Origin: Porticoccus sp.
GTDB lineage: Bacteria > Pseudomonadota > Gammaproteobacteria > Pseudomonadales > Porticoccaceae
Assembly (NCBI GenBank): GCA_018066715.1
Contig: JAGPWA010000115.1
Span: forward strand, 1 to 39,846
Length of the DNA: 39,846 bases
Direction: 5' to 3'
The position numbers were made by a program, and so were the translations under genes. The stretch's first letter is position 1, and the number at the start of each line of letters is the position of its first letter. The notes beneath the pieces are model-generated. The model did no database searches. It was not told the origin of the DNA and was given only the letters and a program-made list of their open reading frames with translations. Shown here piece after piece: positions 7,721 to 17,691 of the stretch.

Positions 7721-8050
7721 ATATTAGAGGACTCTGATCCTCTTTAACGTCGACTTTCAACTCGTGAATGTAAAAAATTACAAGCCATCAGGCTCAGTAT
7801 CAAAGCAGGGAAACTGCTAACACATTGATTTTTTGAGATTATCGATTATGATCAATGGCCTAATGAATAAATAAAAACATTGCACGGAGGCTTGTTTTGT
7901 CGGTAATTTCACTTCTTTGTAAACCTGTTAACCCCTTGACTTTAACGCCAAATCATCAGATTTTTGGTATTAATCTTCCTCAGATACAGAGCCTTCTAGT
8001 TAATAGGCCACTTGGTTTATTAATTAACAGTTAGCTGTACGGGAAACTTT
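7721..8050. other. AT-rich gap before the GNAT gene, with a possible 45-aa ORF
   Basis: A short hairpin AGAGGA / TCCTCT lies at 7726-7743. Further on, a 45-codon frame (7897-8034, TTG start) has a GGAGG motif 6 bases upstream and reads MSVISLLCKPVNPLTLTPN onward. I recognise no family. It ends at the GTTAGCT (8030-8036) that looks like the left boundary of the first gene cassette. It may be a leader peptide, a cut-off gene, or chance. Confidence 0.3.
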
Positions 8051-8467
8051 ATGAGTGTCGAATATAAAATCAATGAGCCAATAAGCACGGATCAATTTAT
8101 AGAGTTGCTTACAAATTCTACTCTAGGCGATCGCCGTCCAATTCAAGATCGTGAATGTATGGAAGGTATGATTTCAAACTCTAATCTTACTGTTAGCGCT
8201 TGGGATTTAGGAAAACTTGTTGGTTTATCTCGATCAGTTACAGATTTTCATTATGCTTGTTACCTTTCCGATTTGGTTGTCGCCGAAAGTCATCAAAAAA
8301 TGGGTATTGGAAAACAATTACAAATTATTACGCAGAGTGAACTTGGGCCTCGTTGTAAATTAATTCTAATAGCCGCTCCATCTGCTAATGAATATTATGA
8401 GCATATTGGTTTCGCAAATAATGAACGTTGCTGGGTACTTGATCGTGATTCGAGCGTGCACAGCTAA
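8051..8467 (+). CDS. GNAT N-acetyltransferase in an integron-type gene cassette
   Basis: The 138-aa protein is of the GNAT fold. The acetyl-CoA-binding motif A is SDLVVAESHQKMGIGKQL (residues ~77-94), with the Q-x-x-G-x-G turn, and the C-terminal YYEHIGF strand-turn matches motif B. The substrate is unknown; GNATs are common cargo of environmental integrons. Its TAA stop lies inside the first core site of the attC below, and only ~20 bases separate its ATG from a GTTAGCT boundary, both typical of a mobile gene cassette. The gene is clearly more AT-rich than the core genes around it. Confidence 0.85.
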   Translation: MSVEYKINEPISTDQFIELLTNSTLGDRRPIQDRECMEGMISNSNLTVSAWDLGKLVGLSRSVTDFHYACYLSDLVVAESHQKMGIGKQLQIITQSELGPRCKLILIAAPSANEYYEHIGFANNERCWVLDRDSSVHS

Positions 8468-8561
8468 CAAGGCACTTAAACGGGACTAAAACAGTGGGTT
8501 ACGTTTCGCTTCGCTACTCATTTTAACCCACTATTTTAGTCCGCTTAGTGCGGCGTTATAA
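8462..8561 (+). repeat. Integron attC recombination site (site 1)
   Basis: The ~100-base imperfect palindrome has the attC layout. The left core AGCTAAC (8462-8468) contains the stop of the GNAT gene, and the right core is GTTATAA (8555-8561). Between them, 8483-8501 pairs with 8524-8542 at 18 of 19 positions, GCACT (8472-8476) pairs with AGTGC (8547-8551), and unpaired bases lie between the stems. The loop region reads TTTCGCTTCGCTAC, common in attC sites. The core sites differ from consensus at one or two bases. No integron integrase is in the window. Confidence 0.82.
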
Positions 8562-8575
8562 GGCTTGATAGAACG

Positions 8576-8764
8576 GTGAAAAATCCAACATGGCGAGATT
8601 TTCTTTATAGGGTTGGCGGAGCTGCTGTCCTATATATTGTGGTAATTGAGCTGACCAAAATGTACGTACCGCACTATACCGGCTACTCAGTTTTGGTTGT
8701 TACCTTGGCAGTTTTCATCTTTGTCGCCATTAATAGATCAAAATCTCGGAAAGGGTTCAAGTGA
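8576..8764 (+). CDS. Small membrane protein, probable second cassette
   Basis: The 62-aa ORF starts with GTG 15 bases after attC site 1. It has one long or two short hydrophobic segments (residues ~14-27 and ~36-51) and a basic tail (RSKSRKGFK), suggesting a small inner-membrane protein with a cytoplasmic C-terminus. An in-frame ATG does not occur early, so the start is uncertain. Position between two attC-like sites supports its being real. Function unknown. Confidence 0.55.
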   Translation: MKNPTWRDFLYRVGGAAVLYIVVIELTKMYVPHYTGYSVLVVTLAVFIFVAINRSKSRKGFK

Positions 8765-8804
8765 GTAAGAGAATAGAACGAACGATTGGCAAGGTGCCAG
8801 CGGC

Positions 8805-8870
8805 GTATAGCAAGGTCGGGCACAACCGCGCAACACTGAATTTTTCTCGCCTGTGCCGGCAGCGTTAGAT
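8805..8870 (+). repeat. Probable second attC site, degenerate left core
   Basis: The right core GTTAGAT (8864-8870) fits the GTTRRRY consensus exactly. CGG-G-CACA (8817-8824) pairs with TGTGCCG (8852-8858), leaving one extrahelical G, a hallmark of attC. The left core GTATAGC (8805-8811) deviates from RYYYAAC. Length is ~66 bases, in the short attC class. Weaker than site 1. Confidence 0.5.
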
Positions 8871-8996
8871 TTTATGAGAATCATAATTTGGATCCAAATA
8901 CTGAAATAGCTCTCGTTAATTATTTTTTGGCTCATCAGGCACTTCACTTTATCCGGCCGGTGACCACATTCAAAATGCATATAGGGGTATTGAGAT

Positions 8997-10379
8997 ATGA
9001 CGATTACAGTTAATCCATTAAATTATCACAAATTAGGTGAAGACCTACCTGAAAGACCCGTTCCTGAAGGGGAGTCTGAGGAGCATGTTCCTTTGGGTTT
9101 AGGGGTTTCAGCAGGAGCGCTTGAAAATGAAAGCTCACTGATTGGAGGGAATGCTGATGATGGAGACGACCCTAGTGATGGGCCTCCGCCTAAAATTTAT
9201 GGTGAAGAGATGGGCTCTTACAGAAAACGTCCATTAATTTTTGTACCTGGTTTTGGCGCATCAGAACTCACTCAATTAAAGAAAGTTTTCTATCGAGGAA
9301 GAAAAGTAATTGACCCTTCTACAGGAGAACAAAAAAGAGAACGAGGCCTAAAAAAATGGCCGCCAGTTTCACGAGATCCAAATAATGGTAATTGGGTAAG
9401 ACAGCATCTTCAAGACCTAAATGATCCAGATATAGTTACTGCTCCCACTGGACTTATTTCTAATTTCTATGAAGAGCTACTTAACTTTTTAAGGGATGAT
9501 TTAAAGTATTCTGAAACAGATACGCCGCAAACACTTTACACATTTCTTTACGATTGGACCGATTCAAATAGAATCAGTGGAAAAAGACTGGCGGGCTTTA
9601 TTGCTAAAGTTGTAAAAGAATTTCCCTGGCCAGATAATACTGCTGAAGAAGATAAGGTGGTAGATGTAATTAATCATTCTAACGGGGGGTTAGTTACACG
9701 ATGGGCAATTATCAAGTATATGTCACCGGTTAACAAAACAGTTTATCTTGCATCTCCTCACTATGGTGCAAGTAAAGCATATTTTGTTCTGCATCCAGAT
9801 GTTCCGATTAATTTATCAGACAATATGATTAAAGATTTAGTTGCTGAAGAGATATGGGATCGTTTCATAAAAGATGCAGATGAGGATAGTATTAAGGATG
9901 AAATTAAACTTACAGCCCAAGGAATGGATTCTGCTTTTGAGCTAATGCCTGATCAATTTGAGTTTGATAAAAGCAAACCCCCGTGTATGACTGAAGATGG
10001 AGTTTTGTTTAACGGTTGGAATAAAACATATACACAAGAATCGGCATCGAAATTCCACGGTGCATCTCAAAGAAAAGCGGTAAAAGCGATGAATTTTAAA
10101 CTGGATTTAGGTGAAACACTGCCTGGGAAAATAAATCTCGTTCTTTTTTCTAATGCAAAACAAACAAAAGATAGAATTAACGTGGACGTCACAGGACCAT
10201 TTTACCATTTTGAAGGCAATCCTTATGATAGTGGAGACAAAGGAGACGGTACCGTTCCTACGACCAGTGCGAGAGGGCCAGGAGCGGCCATAAATATTCC
10301 GGGCGTAGATCATAGTGGGTTGCCCAATGTAAAAACTACACATTATTGGATTGCGCATTTTCTATCCAAAAATGAGTAG
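8997..10379 (+). CDS. LCAT-like alpha/beta hydrolase (lipase/acyltransferase)
   Basis: The 460-aa protein resembles the lecithin:cholesterol acyltransferase / phospholipase family. The fold begins at PLIFVPGFGASEL (~residue 79). The nucleophile elbow is INHSNGGL with Ser228; the first position is Asn rather than the usual Gly. The LCAT-type GDGTVP motif supplies Asp417, and GVDHSG supplies His439, giving a plausible Ser-Asp-His triad. FLYDWTDSNR corresponds to the conserved YDWR region. There is no signal peptide; the ~75-residue N-terminal extension is acidic and Gly/Pro-rich. Genes of this composition next to attC sites point to transfer. The substrate is unknown; toxicity to neighbours or phage defence are speculative options. 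Confidence 0.72.
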   Translation: MTITVNPLNYHKLGEDLPERPVPEGESEEHVPLGLGVSAGALENESSLIGGNADDGDDPSDGPPPKIYGEEMGSYRKRPLIFVPGFGASELTQLKKVFYRGRKVIDPSTGEQKRERGLKKWPPVSRDPNNGNWVRQHLQDLNDPDIVTAPTGLISNFYEELLNFLRDDLKYSETDTPQTLYTFLYDWTDSNRISGKRLAGFIAKVVKEFPWPDNTAEEDKVVDVINHSNGGLVTRWAIIKYMSPVNKTVYLASPHYGASKAYFVLHPDVPINLSDNMIKDLVAEEIWDRFIKDADEDSIKDEIKLTAQGMDSAFELMPDQFEFDKSKPPCMTEDGVLFNGWNKTYTQESASKFHGASQRKAVKAMNFKLDLGETLPGKINLVLFSNAKQTKDRINVDVTGPFYHFEGNPYDSGDKGDGTVPTTSARGPGAAINIPGVDHSGLPNVKTTHYWIAHFLSKNE

Positions 10380-10400
10380 CTTGGGCAGTCTTTTACAGTG

Positions 10401-10430
10401 AAATTAAAGGGCACTGAGCCCTTTAATTTT
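10401..10430 (+). terminator. Strong hairpin terminator after the LCAT-like gene
   Basis: A perfect 12-bp stem, AAATTAAAGGGC (10401-10412) with GCCCTTTAATTT (10418-10429), has the 5-base loop ACTGA and ends in T's. Confidence 0.8.
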
Positions 10431-10509
10431 ACTATTAAGCAAGTGCTACTCAGATAAGTCTGATTTCCTCTTTACGAGGAATATTTAAAATTGAAGATTG
10501 GAGGGTGAG

Positions 10510-10794
10510 ATGGATAAAGATAAGTTTAATGAGTTCAGTGGGGAATACCCAGAATCTGTTGCTGATTTTTTGAATGAAGGCGATATTTGTGAACTTGAAC
10601 AAGAAATACGACGTGACGGGCCTGGTTGCAGGAGAGGCTTTCGAGAAGGATATAGAGTTGCATGCCAAGGAGGGGATAGGTTATGGATTTGTGCTCACAG
10701 CCTTTCTGCTGCCAGAAAAATAATTGATGATCATAATAAAAGTCATAGGCATGGTGCAGGTATTCTCGGTAGGTGCAACATGGGGCCATGTTAG
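10510..10794 (+). CDS. Orphan 94-aa soluble protein
   Basis: I recognise no family. ATG 10510 is chosen because GGAGGG lies 4 bases upstream. The N-terminal half is acidic (DKDKFNEFSGEYPES, then ICELEQEIRRDG). The C-terminal half is Gly-, Arg- and Cys-rich, with five Cys (ICEL, PGCRR, VACQG, LWICAH, GRCNMGPC region), and ends RCNMGPC. No signal peptide or membrane segment. It follows the LCAT-like gene across a strong terminator, so it probably has its own promoter. An immunity or accessory role to the hydrolase is possible but unsupported. Confidence 0.6.
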   Translation: MDKDKFNEFSGEYPESVADFLNEGDICELEQEIRRDGPGCRRGFREGYRVACQGGDRLWICAHSLSAARKIIDDHNKSHRHGAGILGRCNMGPC

Positions 10795-10796
10795 AG

Positions 10797-10824
10797 CTGA
10801 ATAAGTAGGGTCTGAATAAGTAGG
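10797..10824 (+). repeat. 13-bp direct repeat with 15-bp period
   Basis: CTGAATAAGTAGG occurs at 10797-10809 and again at 10812-10824, just past the stop of the orphan gene. The rest of the 224-base gap up to the kinase gene shows nothing I can name. Confidence 0.55.
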
Positions 10825-11018
10825 TTCAGGCTGCCCTCTTTAATTCTGGATTGGTTAAGAAATAACCGTTACGACCCCTTTAATGACTGATTTGTACTTT
10901 GATATTAAATTAGCGTAGGCCCTAGGTGTGGGGGCATGTAAAAAATGCGCTTGAATGTGTGACAAGACAAGGCGTAAGGTAGTATTTCAGTCAAAAATAT
11001 ATAGGGTGAGCACCTAAA

Positions 11019-13631
11019 ATGCTAGGCAGGTCACTACAGTCAATAATAGCTTTCCGCGAAAAAGTTATAAATATATTCATTATCTTATTACCGCTAATCA
11101 CCTTTGCTGGCTTGATTCAGTCCTGGAGCCAAGACGATTTCTGGTTAGCGCTAAGTATATTTTTGCTTTCCCTGTTTCTAGCCTTTCGTTTCAGAAGCGA
11201 GTCGAAACAAAACCGAGAGTCGGTCGACAACTTTCAACAAGCTGAAAAATCCCTTATTGAAAGGGAGGATCGCTATGAGCTTGCCTTGAGAGGTTCCAAT
11301 GATGGGTTGTGGGACTGGGATTATAAAACAGGAGAGGTTTTTTATTCGGAGCGTTGGATGAACATGGTGGGTTACCAGCCTGGAGAGTTGTCGGGCACCG
11401 TACAGGCTTGGTTCAATCTTTGTCACCCAGATGAAATGCCTGTGACGCTTGCGTTGGTTGAAGCCTGTGCCAAGGGCGATGAAGATGGTTATACCGTTGA
11501 ATTTCACATGCACCATAAAGATGGCCATTGGGTGCCTATATTGTCTCGTGTTTACGCCGTGCGGGATCCCGCTACTCAGGAAGTTCTTCGTTTTGTTGGT
11601 ACGCACATTGATCTGACGGAGCAAAAAAAGACTGAAAAAGCGTTGAGGCAAGCTAATTTTTCATCAGAGATGGCCATGAATTTATCCCATATTGGCTCAT
11701 GGTGGATGGATTACTCTGTCAGTCAAGATTGTTTTTATGCAACCTCCGATACATTGGGTCTGATTGGAGAGGTTACCTCTGAAGAGGGTGGTTTTATTAC
11801 CGTCGATCATTGGGCAGAAAATGTTACCCGTACCAATAAAGAGCTGGGCGAAAGGGCTTTGGCTGAGTTTACTTTGGCACTTGAAGACGTCGAGGCAAAA
11901 CTTGATGTTACTTATCAGTACACACGGCCTGTGGATGACCGTGTGATATGGATAAGAGCGATTGGAATAATTATCCGGGATGAAGGTGGAAATGTTACCA
12001 ATGTACATGGTGTGATACAGGATATTACGGAAAAGGAAAATGCGGAGCTTGAACTAAGACGAATCAATATTCTGGCCGAGAATGCGCTCTCAATGACGAA
12101 GTCTGGATTCTGGCATATGGATTCGGCGACACCTGATTATTATTACCCTTCAGAAAAAGCAGTCGATATTTTTGGTGAACGTCCTTCTCCCGATTGCCGA
12201 TACCACGTTACGGATGAATGGTATGCCCGGATAGCGGAAGTTGATGAGAAAATTGCACAAGAGACGCTTGAAGCATTTAAAGCGGCTGCAGACGGTACCA
12301 TTGAAAGGTATGACGTCACTTATCCCTATAAAAGGCCAATAGATGGTGAGGTGGTTTGGATAAGGGCATCCTCAAAGAAAGCGAAGAATGAACGAGGTAA
12401 GACACAGTTATACGGTGTGGCTCAGGATGTGACCGAGAGAAAATTGGCGGAAGAAGCCCTGGCAAACGCAAAAGAATCCGCTGAAGCGGCAAGCCAGGCC
12501 AAGAGCGAATTTCTGGCCAATATGTCGCACGAAATACGCACGCCTATGAATGCCATCATAGGCCTGTCGGAGTTGGCTTTGGATACTGGGCTCAATGACA
12601 GGCAACGGGATTACATTAGCAAGGTACATTATTCTGCAGGGTCGCTACTGAGGGTTCTTAACGATATTTTGGATTTTTCCAAGATTGAGGCAGGTCAGTT
12701 GGACATGGAAATAGTCGACTTTGATTTGGACGATGTGTTTCAAGATCTGACCAATCTTCTGAGCTTGAAGGCCAGCGAGGCCGGTGTGGCGTTAGTGTTC
12801 GAGTGGTCACAAGAACTTCCGACAGCGCTGGTAGGTGATCCGCTTAGGCTGAGACAGATTTTGGTTAACCTTAGTGATAATGCGGTGAAGTTTACCCCGG
12901 AAGGGGAGGTGAGAATCGGTGTACACCTACTTGAGCAAAAGGAAAACCAGGCCAAACTGCACTTTAGTGTCACAGATAGCGGTATCGGCATGACACCTGA
13001 ACAGCAGGCACAGTTATTCCAGGCATTTAGTCAGGCCGATAGTACGACGACACGTGAATATGGTGGCACAGGGCTGGGCTTAACTATTTCGAAGCGTTTG
13101 GTCGAGATGATGGGGGGCGAGATCTGGGTAGAAAGTGCGGCAGGTGTTGGGAGCACCTTCCACTTCACTGTCGACATGGGAGTGCAGGAGGAGACACTCG
13201 TGCCGATTCAACCTAAAGAACCGAAACTTGATGGTGTGGAGCAGGCCATTGAACAGTTGCATGGAGCCAAAATTTTATTGGTGGAGGACAATGAGGTTAA
13301 TCAGTTGTTAGCGTTGCATGTACTGCAGAACAATGGGCTTGTACCGTCACTGGCAAAAAATGGTCAAGAGGCGCTTGAGATGCTAGCGGCTCAACCATTT
13401 GATGGCGTGTTAATGGATTGCCAGATGCCGGTGATGGATGGCTACATAGCCACGGAGGAGATTCGCAAGCAGGAAAAATATCGAGATTTACCGGTATTGG
13501 CCATGACGGCCAATGCCATGTCGGGTGATTTCAAGAAAGCATTGGATGCAGGAATGAATGATCATATTGCCAAACCGTTCACCAAGGATGAATTGTTTAA
13601 TACCATGGCAAAATGGATTAAGCCGAATTAG
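11019..13631 (+). CDS. Hybrid sensor histidine kinase with three PAS domains
   Basis: The 870-aa inner-membrane sensor has two transmembrane segments (residues ~17-34 and ~41-57) with almost no periplasmic loop, so sensing is likely cytoplasmic. PAS domains occupy ~80-205, ~213-340 and ~347-475; the second and third share the same closing block (DVTYxYxRPxDxxVxWIRA), suggesting internal duplication. The HisKA box [14 protein letters not shown] has His504; the ATPase domain shows DNAVKF, DSGIGM and GGTGLGL. A receiver domain follows with phospho-acceptor Asp800 ([12 protein letters not shown]) and Lys in IAKPF. No Hpt domain is present, so phosphate must pass to an external partner. No response regulator gene is adjacent. 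Confidence 0.92.
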   Translation: MLGRSLQSIIAFREKVINIFIILLPLITFAGLIQSWSQDDFWLALSIFLLSLFLAFRFRSESKQNRESVDNFQQAEKSLIEREDRYELALRGSNDGLWDWDYKTGEVFYSERWMNMVGYQPGELSGTVQAWFNLCHPDEMPVTLALVEACAKGDEDGYTVEFHMHHKDGHWVPILSRVYAVRDPATQEVLRFVGTHIDLTEQKKTEKALRQANFSSEMAMNLSHIGSWWMDYSVSQDCFYATSDTLGLIGEVTSEEGGFITVDHWAENVTRTNKELGERALAEFTLALEDVEAKLDVTYQYTRPVDDRVIWIRAIGIIIRDEGGNVTNVHGVIQDITEKENAELELRRINILAENALSMTKSGFWHMDSATPDYYYPSEKAVDIFGERPSPDCRYHVTDEWYARIAEVDEKIAQETLEAFKAAADGTIERYDVTYPYKRPIDGEVVWIRASSKKAKNERGKTQLYGVAQDVTERKLAEEALANAKESAEAASQAKSEFLANMSHEIRTPMNAIIGLSELALDTGLNDRQRDYISKVHYSAGSLLRVLNDILDFSKIEAGQLDMEIVDFDLDDVFQDLTNLLSLKASEAGVALVFEWSQELPTALVGDPLRLRQILVNLSDNAVKFTPEGEVRIGVHLLEQKENQAKLHFSVTDSGIGMTPEQQAQLFQAFSQADSTTTREYGGTGLGLTISKRLVEMMGGEIWVESAAGVGSTFHFTVDMGVQEETLVPIQPKEPKLDGVEQAIEQLHGAKILLVEDNEVNQLLALHVLQNNGLVPSLAKNGQEALEMLAAQPFDGVLMDCQMPVMDGYIATEEIRKQEKYRDLPVLAMTANAMSGDFKKALDAGMNDHIAKPFTKDELFNTMAKWIKPN

Positions 13632-13684
13632 AGATTGGCGTTCCTTTAAATGGTAGTGATACCGAAGAGAGGTATAAAGCCAAT

Positions 13685-13686
<2 letters not shown>
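13632..13686. terminator. Inverted repeat between the kinase gene and hemB
   Basis: AGATTGGC (13632-13639) pairs with GCCAATCT (13679-13686), with an inner ATACC/GGTAT hairpin. It lies between two convergent genes and reaches the hemB stop. There is no strong T-run, so terminator activity is inferred from position. Confidence 0.4.
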
Positions 13687-14710
<1,024 letters not shown>

Positions 14711-14715
14711 TCAAA

Positions 14716-14736
14716 ATTAGTACTGATATTAGTACT
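14716..14736 (-). promoter_or_regulatory. Paired ATTAGTACT repeats upstream of hemB
   Basis: ATTAGTACT occurs at 14716-14724 and 14728-14736, 12 bases apart, just ahead of the hemB start. AGTACT is itself a palindrome. The spacing of about one helical turn would suit cooperative binding of a regulator, but none is identified. Confidence 0.35.
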
Positions 14737-14842
14737 TATAAATGCACGGTCTATAACGCTAAGTCGCTAATCATACGGTGAAAAACCGATATTGCCCATG
14801 ATTGGGGTTTGTTGTGGGTCAGGTAAGTATTTTGTTGTCGTG

Positions 14843-14862
14843 GTGTACTATATTTAATACAC
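14843..14862 (+). promoter_or_regulatory. Operator-like palindrome before the toxin-antitoxin pair
   Basis: GTGTA (14843-14847) and TACAC (14858-14862) frame a 10-base AT-rich centre, 7 bases upstream of the toxin start. The position over a likely -10 region suits autorepression by the antitoxin. Confidence 0.45.
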
Positions 14863-14869
14863 TTGTTGA

Positions 14870-15229
14870 ATGGATGAGGTTAGAAAGCCAATCAAATGGA
14901 TGGGTGGCAGCAAAGCGGTACTTGCTTCATTCCCAAAAGCAGTGGTTCAAGAAGCCGGTTATCAGCTGGATAGAGTTCAGCTGGGGTTACAGCCTGACGA
15001 CTTTAAACCGATGAGGCAGTTGGGTAAGGGCGTAAGAGGTATTGAGGAAGTCCGTGTTCAGGATGCGGATGGTAGTGGGATTTATCGGGTTATGTATGTG
15101 GCAAGGTTTGAGGATGTGGTTTACGTACTTCATTGCTTTAGCAAGAAAACACAGAAAACCACCCAACGTGATAAGGACATTACGGTTAAGCGTTACAAGT
15201 CCATGGTTGAAGAGAGGTCGCAGAAATGA
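14870..15229 (+). CDS. RelE/HigB-type toxin (Gp49-like)
   Basis: The 119-aa protein resembles phage-derived Gp49-like / HigB toxins of the RelE superfamily, which cleave mRNA on the ribosome. Marks are PMRQLGKGVRGIEEVRVQD, then GIYRVMYVARFEDVVYVLHCFSKKTQKT, the usual strand pair with conserved Arg, Phe and the Lys-Lys turn, and a C-terminal helix ending in A/E-R. Toxin-first order and a 4-base ATGA overlap with the next gene are typical of HigBA systems. Confidence 0.85.
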   Translation: MDEVRKPIKWMGGSKAVLASFPKAVVQEAGYQLDRVQLGLQPDDFKPMRQLGKGVRGIEEVRVQDADGSGIYRVMYVARFEDVVYVLHCFSKKTQKTTQRDKDITVKRYKSMVEERSQK

Positions 15230-15528
15230 GTAATGACAAAACGAGTAGCATGACGTATATAACTAAGGGCTCAATTCTTGATGATCCTGAGTTATTTGAT
15301 GCGGCAGAAAGAGAAGTAGTCAAACTGAAGGTGCAGTTGTTTGATGATATTCGACAATATATTGAAAGCAATAAACTCAATAATACGGAATCGGCAAAGG
15401 TATTTGATGTGCAGCGTCACCGTATTATTGATATTCAGAAAGGTCGAATTAGTGGATTCACTATTGATTATTTGGTGTCTATGCTGGCTCGTGTTGGGCT
15501 ACATACTTTGGAACATAAGGCGGCTTAA
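15226..15528 (+). CDS. HigA-type XRE antitoxin
   Basis: The 100-aa helix-turn-helix protein belongs to the HigA2/XRE antitoxin type. The DNA-binding region is NTESAKVFDVQRHRIIDIQKG (first 20: NTESAKVFDVQRHRIIDIQK), followed by FTIDYLVSMLARVG, the conserved dimer helix. It should neutralise the upstream toxin and repress the pair through the palindrome at 14843-14862. The start overlaps the toxin stop. Confidence 0.85.
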   Translation: MSNDKTSSMTYITKGSILDDPELFDAAEREVVKLKVQLFDDIRQYIESNKLNNTESAKVFDVQRHRIIDIQKGRISGFTIDYLVSMLARVGLHTLEHKAA

Positions 15529-15552
15529 AAAATTTAAATTCAAAGCCGCCTT
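15517..15552. terminator. Inverted repeat at the end of the antitoxin gene
   Basis: AAGGCGGCTT (15517-15526) pairs with AAGCCGCCTT (15543-15552), 10 bp with a 16-base AT-only loop. It includes the antitoxin stop region and faces the convergent hemL. No classic T-run on either side. Confidence 0.45.
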
Positions 15553-15579
15553 GCTCGTGGCTTACACCCCTATCATTTC

Positions 15580-16884
15580 CTACAGCGTTTTAAAGACCTG
15601 CTCTGCCGCATCTAATGCAAATTGAATGTCTTCTTCCGTATGCGCCCCTGACATAAAGCCTGCTTCGTAGGCGGCAGGTGCCAGGTAAACGCCCGCATCC
15701 AGCATGCCGTGGAAGAACTTATTAAAGCGTTCGGTATCACAGGCCATGACTTGATGGTAATTGGTGACGGAGGTTTCTTCGGTAAAGAAGATGCCGAACA
15801 TACTGCCCACGTGGTTGGTGGTCATGGGGATATTGGCAGCATCCGCACGTTGCTGTAAGCCTTTAACCAATTGTGTGGTTTTGGCAAACAGCGCATCGTG
15901 AAAACCGGGTTGTGAAAGCAGCTCTAACGTTTTTAGCCCTGCTGTCATAGCGACTGGATTGCCTGAAAGTGTACCTGCTTGGTAGACCGGCCCTAGCGGC
16001 GCGATTTGTTCCATAACTTCTCGTTTGCCACCAAAGGCGCCAACGGGCATGCCTCCACCGATGACTTTGCCTAGGGTGATTAAATCCGCATCAATATTAA
16101 AACGGCCCACGGCACATTGGGGGTGAACTCGAAAACCGGTCATGACTTCGTCGATAACCAGTAGAGCACCACTGTTAGTACACTCTTCCCGAAGGGTTTC
16201 TAGAAAGCCTTCCACGGGTGGTATGCAACTCATGTTGCCGGCTACTGGTTCCAAAATCACACAAGCCACGTCTGAGCCGATGTCGGCAAAGGCCTTTTTA
16301 ACCCCTTCGATATCGTTATAGGTTAGCGTCACGGTGTGGTCTGCTAGCGAGGCGGGAACGCCGGGTGAGCTGGGTACACCCATGGTTAAAGCGCCGGAGC
16401 CTGCTTTTATAAGCAGAGAGTCTGAGTGGCCGTGGTAGCAACCTTCGAATTTAATAATTTTATCGCGGCCGGTGAAACCACGAGCTAACCGAATGGCACT
16501 CATGGTCGCTTCGGTGCCGGAGCTGACCATGCGAACCATATCCATACCGGGGACTAACTCACAGAGTTTGTCGGCCAGTTCAATTTCCAGTTCAGTGGGT
16601 GCGCCAAAGGTCATGCCTTTATCTAATTGTGCTTTGACGGCAGCAATTACTTCCGGGTGGTTATGACCCAAAATCATCGGCCCCCAGGACTGCACGAAAT
16701 CTACATAACGTTTGCCATCGACATCGAATAGATAGGCTTTTTCAGCACGATCAAAAAATACCGGAGTACCGCCAACGGCTTTAAATGCGCGGACGGGAGA
16801 GTTAACACCACCGGGGATGTGTTTTTGGGCGGCTTCAAACAGTTGCTGAGATCGTTGCATGGGATTGGGCGCGGGTTTAGGCAT
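15580..16884 (-). CDS. hemL: Glutamate-1-semialdehyde 2,1-aminomutase
   Basis: PLP enzyme making 5-aminolevulinate in the C5 haem pathway. The 434 aa are standard. The PLP lysine is Lys273 ([19 protein letters not shown]). Also seen are [15 protein letters not shown] at the N-terminus, [17 protein letters not shown] (phosphate-binding), and [11 protein letters not shown] with the PLP-contacting Asp. No clear ribosome site precedes ATG 16884. Confidence 0.96.
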   Translation of the reverse strand: MPKPAPNPMQRSQQLFEAAQKHIPGGVNSPVRAFKAVGGTPVFFDRAEKAYLFDVDGKRYVDFVQSWGPMILGHNHPEVIAAVKAQLDKGMTFGAPTELEIELADKLCELVPGMDMVRMVSSGTEATMSAIRLARGFTGRDKIIKFEGCYHGHSDSLLIKAGSGALTMGVPSSPGVPASLADHTVTLTYNDIEGVKKAFADIGSDVACVILEPVAGNMSCIPPVEGFLETLREECTNSGALLVIDEVMTGFRVHPQCAVGRFNIDADLITLGKVIGGGMPVGAFGGKREVMEQIAPLGPVYQAGTLSGNPVAMTAGLKTLELLSQPGFHDALFAKTTQLVKGLQQRADAANIPMTTNHVGSMFGIFFTEETSVTNYHQVMACDTERFNKFFHGMLDAGVYLAPAAYEAGFMSGAHTEEDIQFALDAAEQVFKTL

Positions 16885-17020
16885 AGTTTTAGTCTGGCTT
16901 TATTCTTGGGAATTAGGGGTGCTATTATCCTCGATTGTTGATGTGTGCGCCAATGGATGCAGGACACTTGATGATAGAAAGCATGAGGGATAAGCATTAC
17001 AGGCTAATAAGGATATATGG

Positions 17021-17641
17021 ATGAATGATATGAGTAACGGACAACCCACGTGGCAGCCAATACTGGATTACTGGTTTGGCCAGGCTGTTGATGATGTGGG
17101 TTGTGCCAACCAGAAGGCGAGTTTGTGGTGGGGCAAGTCTCCTGATGTGGATGCCGATATACGCGAGCGTTTCGAGTCAATGTTGCATCTGTTGGTCAAT
17201 GGCGGCAACCGTTACTGGCTTCAGTTTCCGGAGAGCCGTTTATCCGCCATTATTGTGCTTGATCAGTTTTCCCGAAATATCTATAGGGACTCTTCTATCG
17301 CATATTCTTCCGACCTGTTGGCATTGAACTGGTGCTTGTCAGGCATTCACGAAAAATTAGAAAAACAGCTGCGGCCTATTGAGCAAGTATTCTTTTATCT
17401 ACCCCTGGAACATGCTGAAGACCTTTCTTTGCAGCATCTGTGTGTTGAGAGATTTCAGCAACTGGTGGAAGAGGTGCCGTCATCACAGCGGGAGACATTT
17501 GAGGGGTTTCTCGATTATGCGGAGCAACATGCCGCTGTGATTGAACAGTTTGGTCGCTTTCCCCACCGCAATATTGTGTTGGGGCGGGAATCTACACCCG
17601 ATGAGCTGACGTATCTGGCACAACCCGATAGTGGTTTTTAG
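17021..17641 (+). CDS. DUF924 family protein
   Basis: The 206-aa protein of the DUF924 family is mostly helical (TPR-like fold known for the family). Conserved blocks are ILDYWFG, WWGKSPDVDADIRERF, IIVLDQFSRNIYR, FFYLPLEHAEDLSLQ and FGRFPHRNIVLGRESTPDE. Function is unknown. It is divergent from hemL, and AAGGA about 9 bases upstream supports the start. Confidence 0.88.
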   Translation: MNDMSNGQPTWQPILDYWFGQAVDDVGCANQKASLWWGKSPDVDADIRERFESMLHLLVNGGNRYWLQFPESRLSAIIVLDQFSRNIYRDSSIAYSSDLLALNWCLSGIHEKLEKQLRPIEQVFFYLPLEHAEDLSLQHLCVERFQQLVEEVPSSQRETFEGFLDYAEQHAAVIEQFGRFPHRNIVLGRESTPDELTYLAQPDSGF

Positions 17642-17691
17642 GGTGCTGGTTTTAAATAGAGTATTTAAGTAAGTGCTTCAGGCCATAAACC

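Noticed and set aside
7721-8050. intI or attI upstream of the cassettes
   Set aside because: No tyrosine recombinase motif in any frame; only the short 45-aa frame is present.
8738-8980. Minus-strand 80-aa frame over the second attC region
   Set aside because: It overlaps the attC-like palindrome and the small membrane ORF, has no recognisable motif and no good ribosome site.
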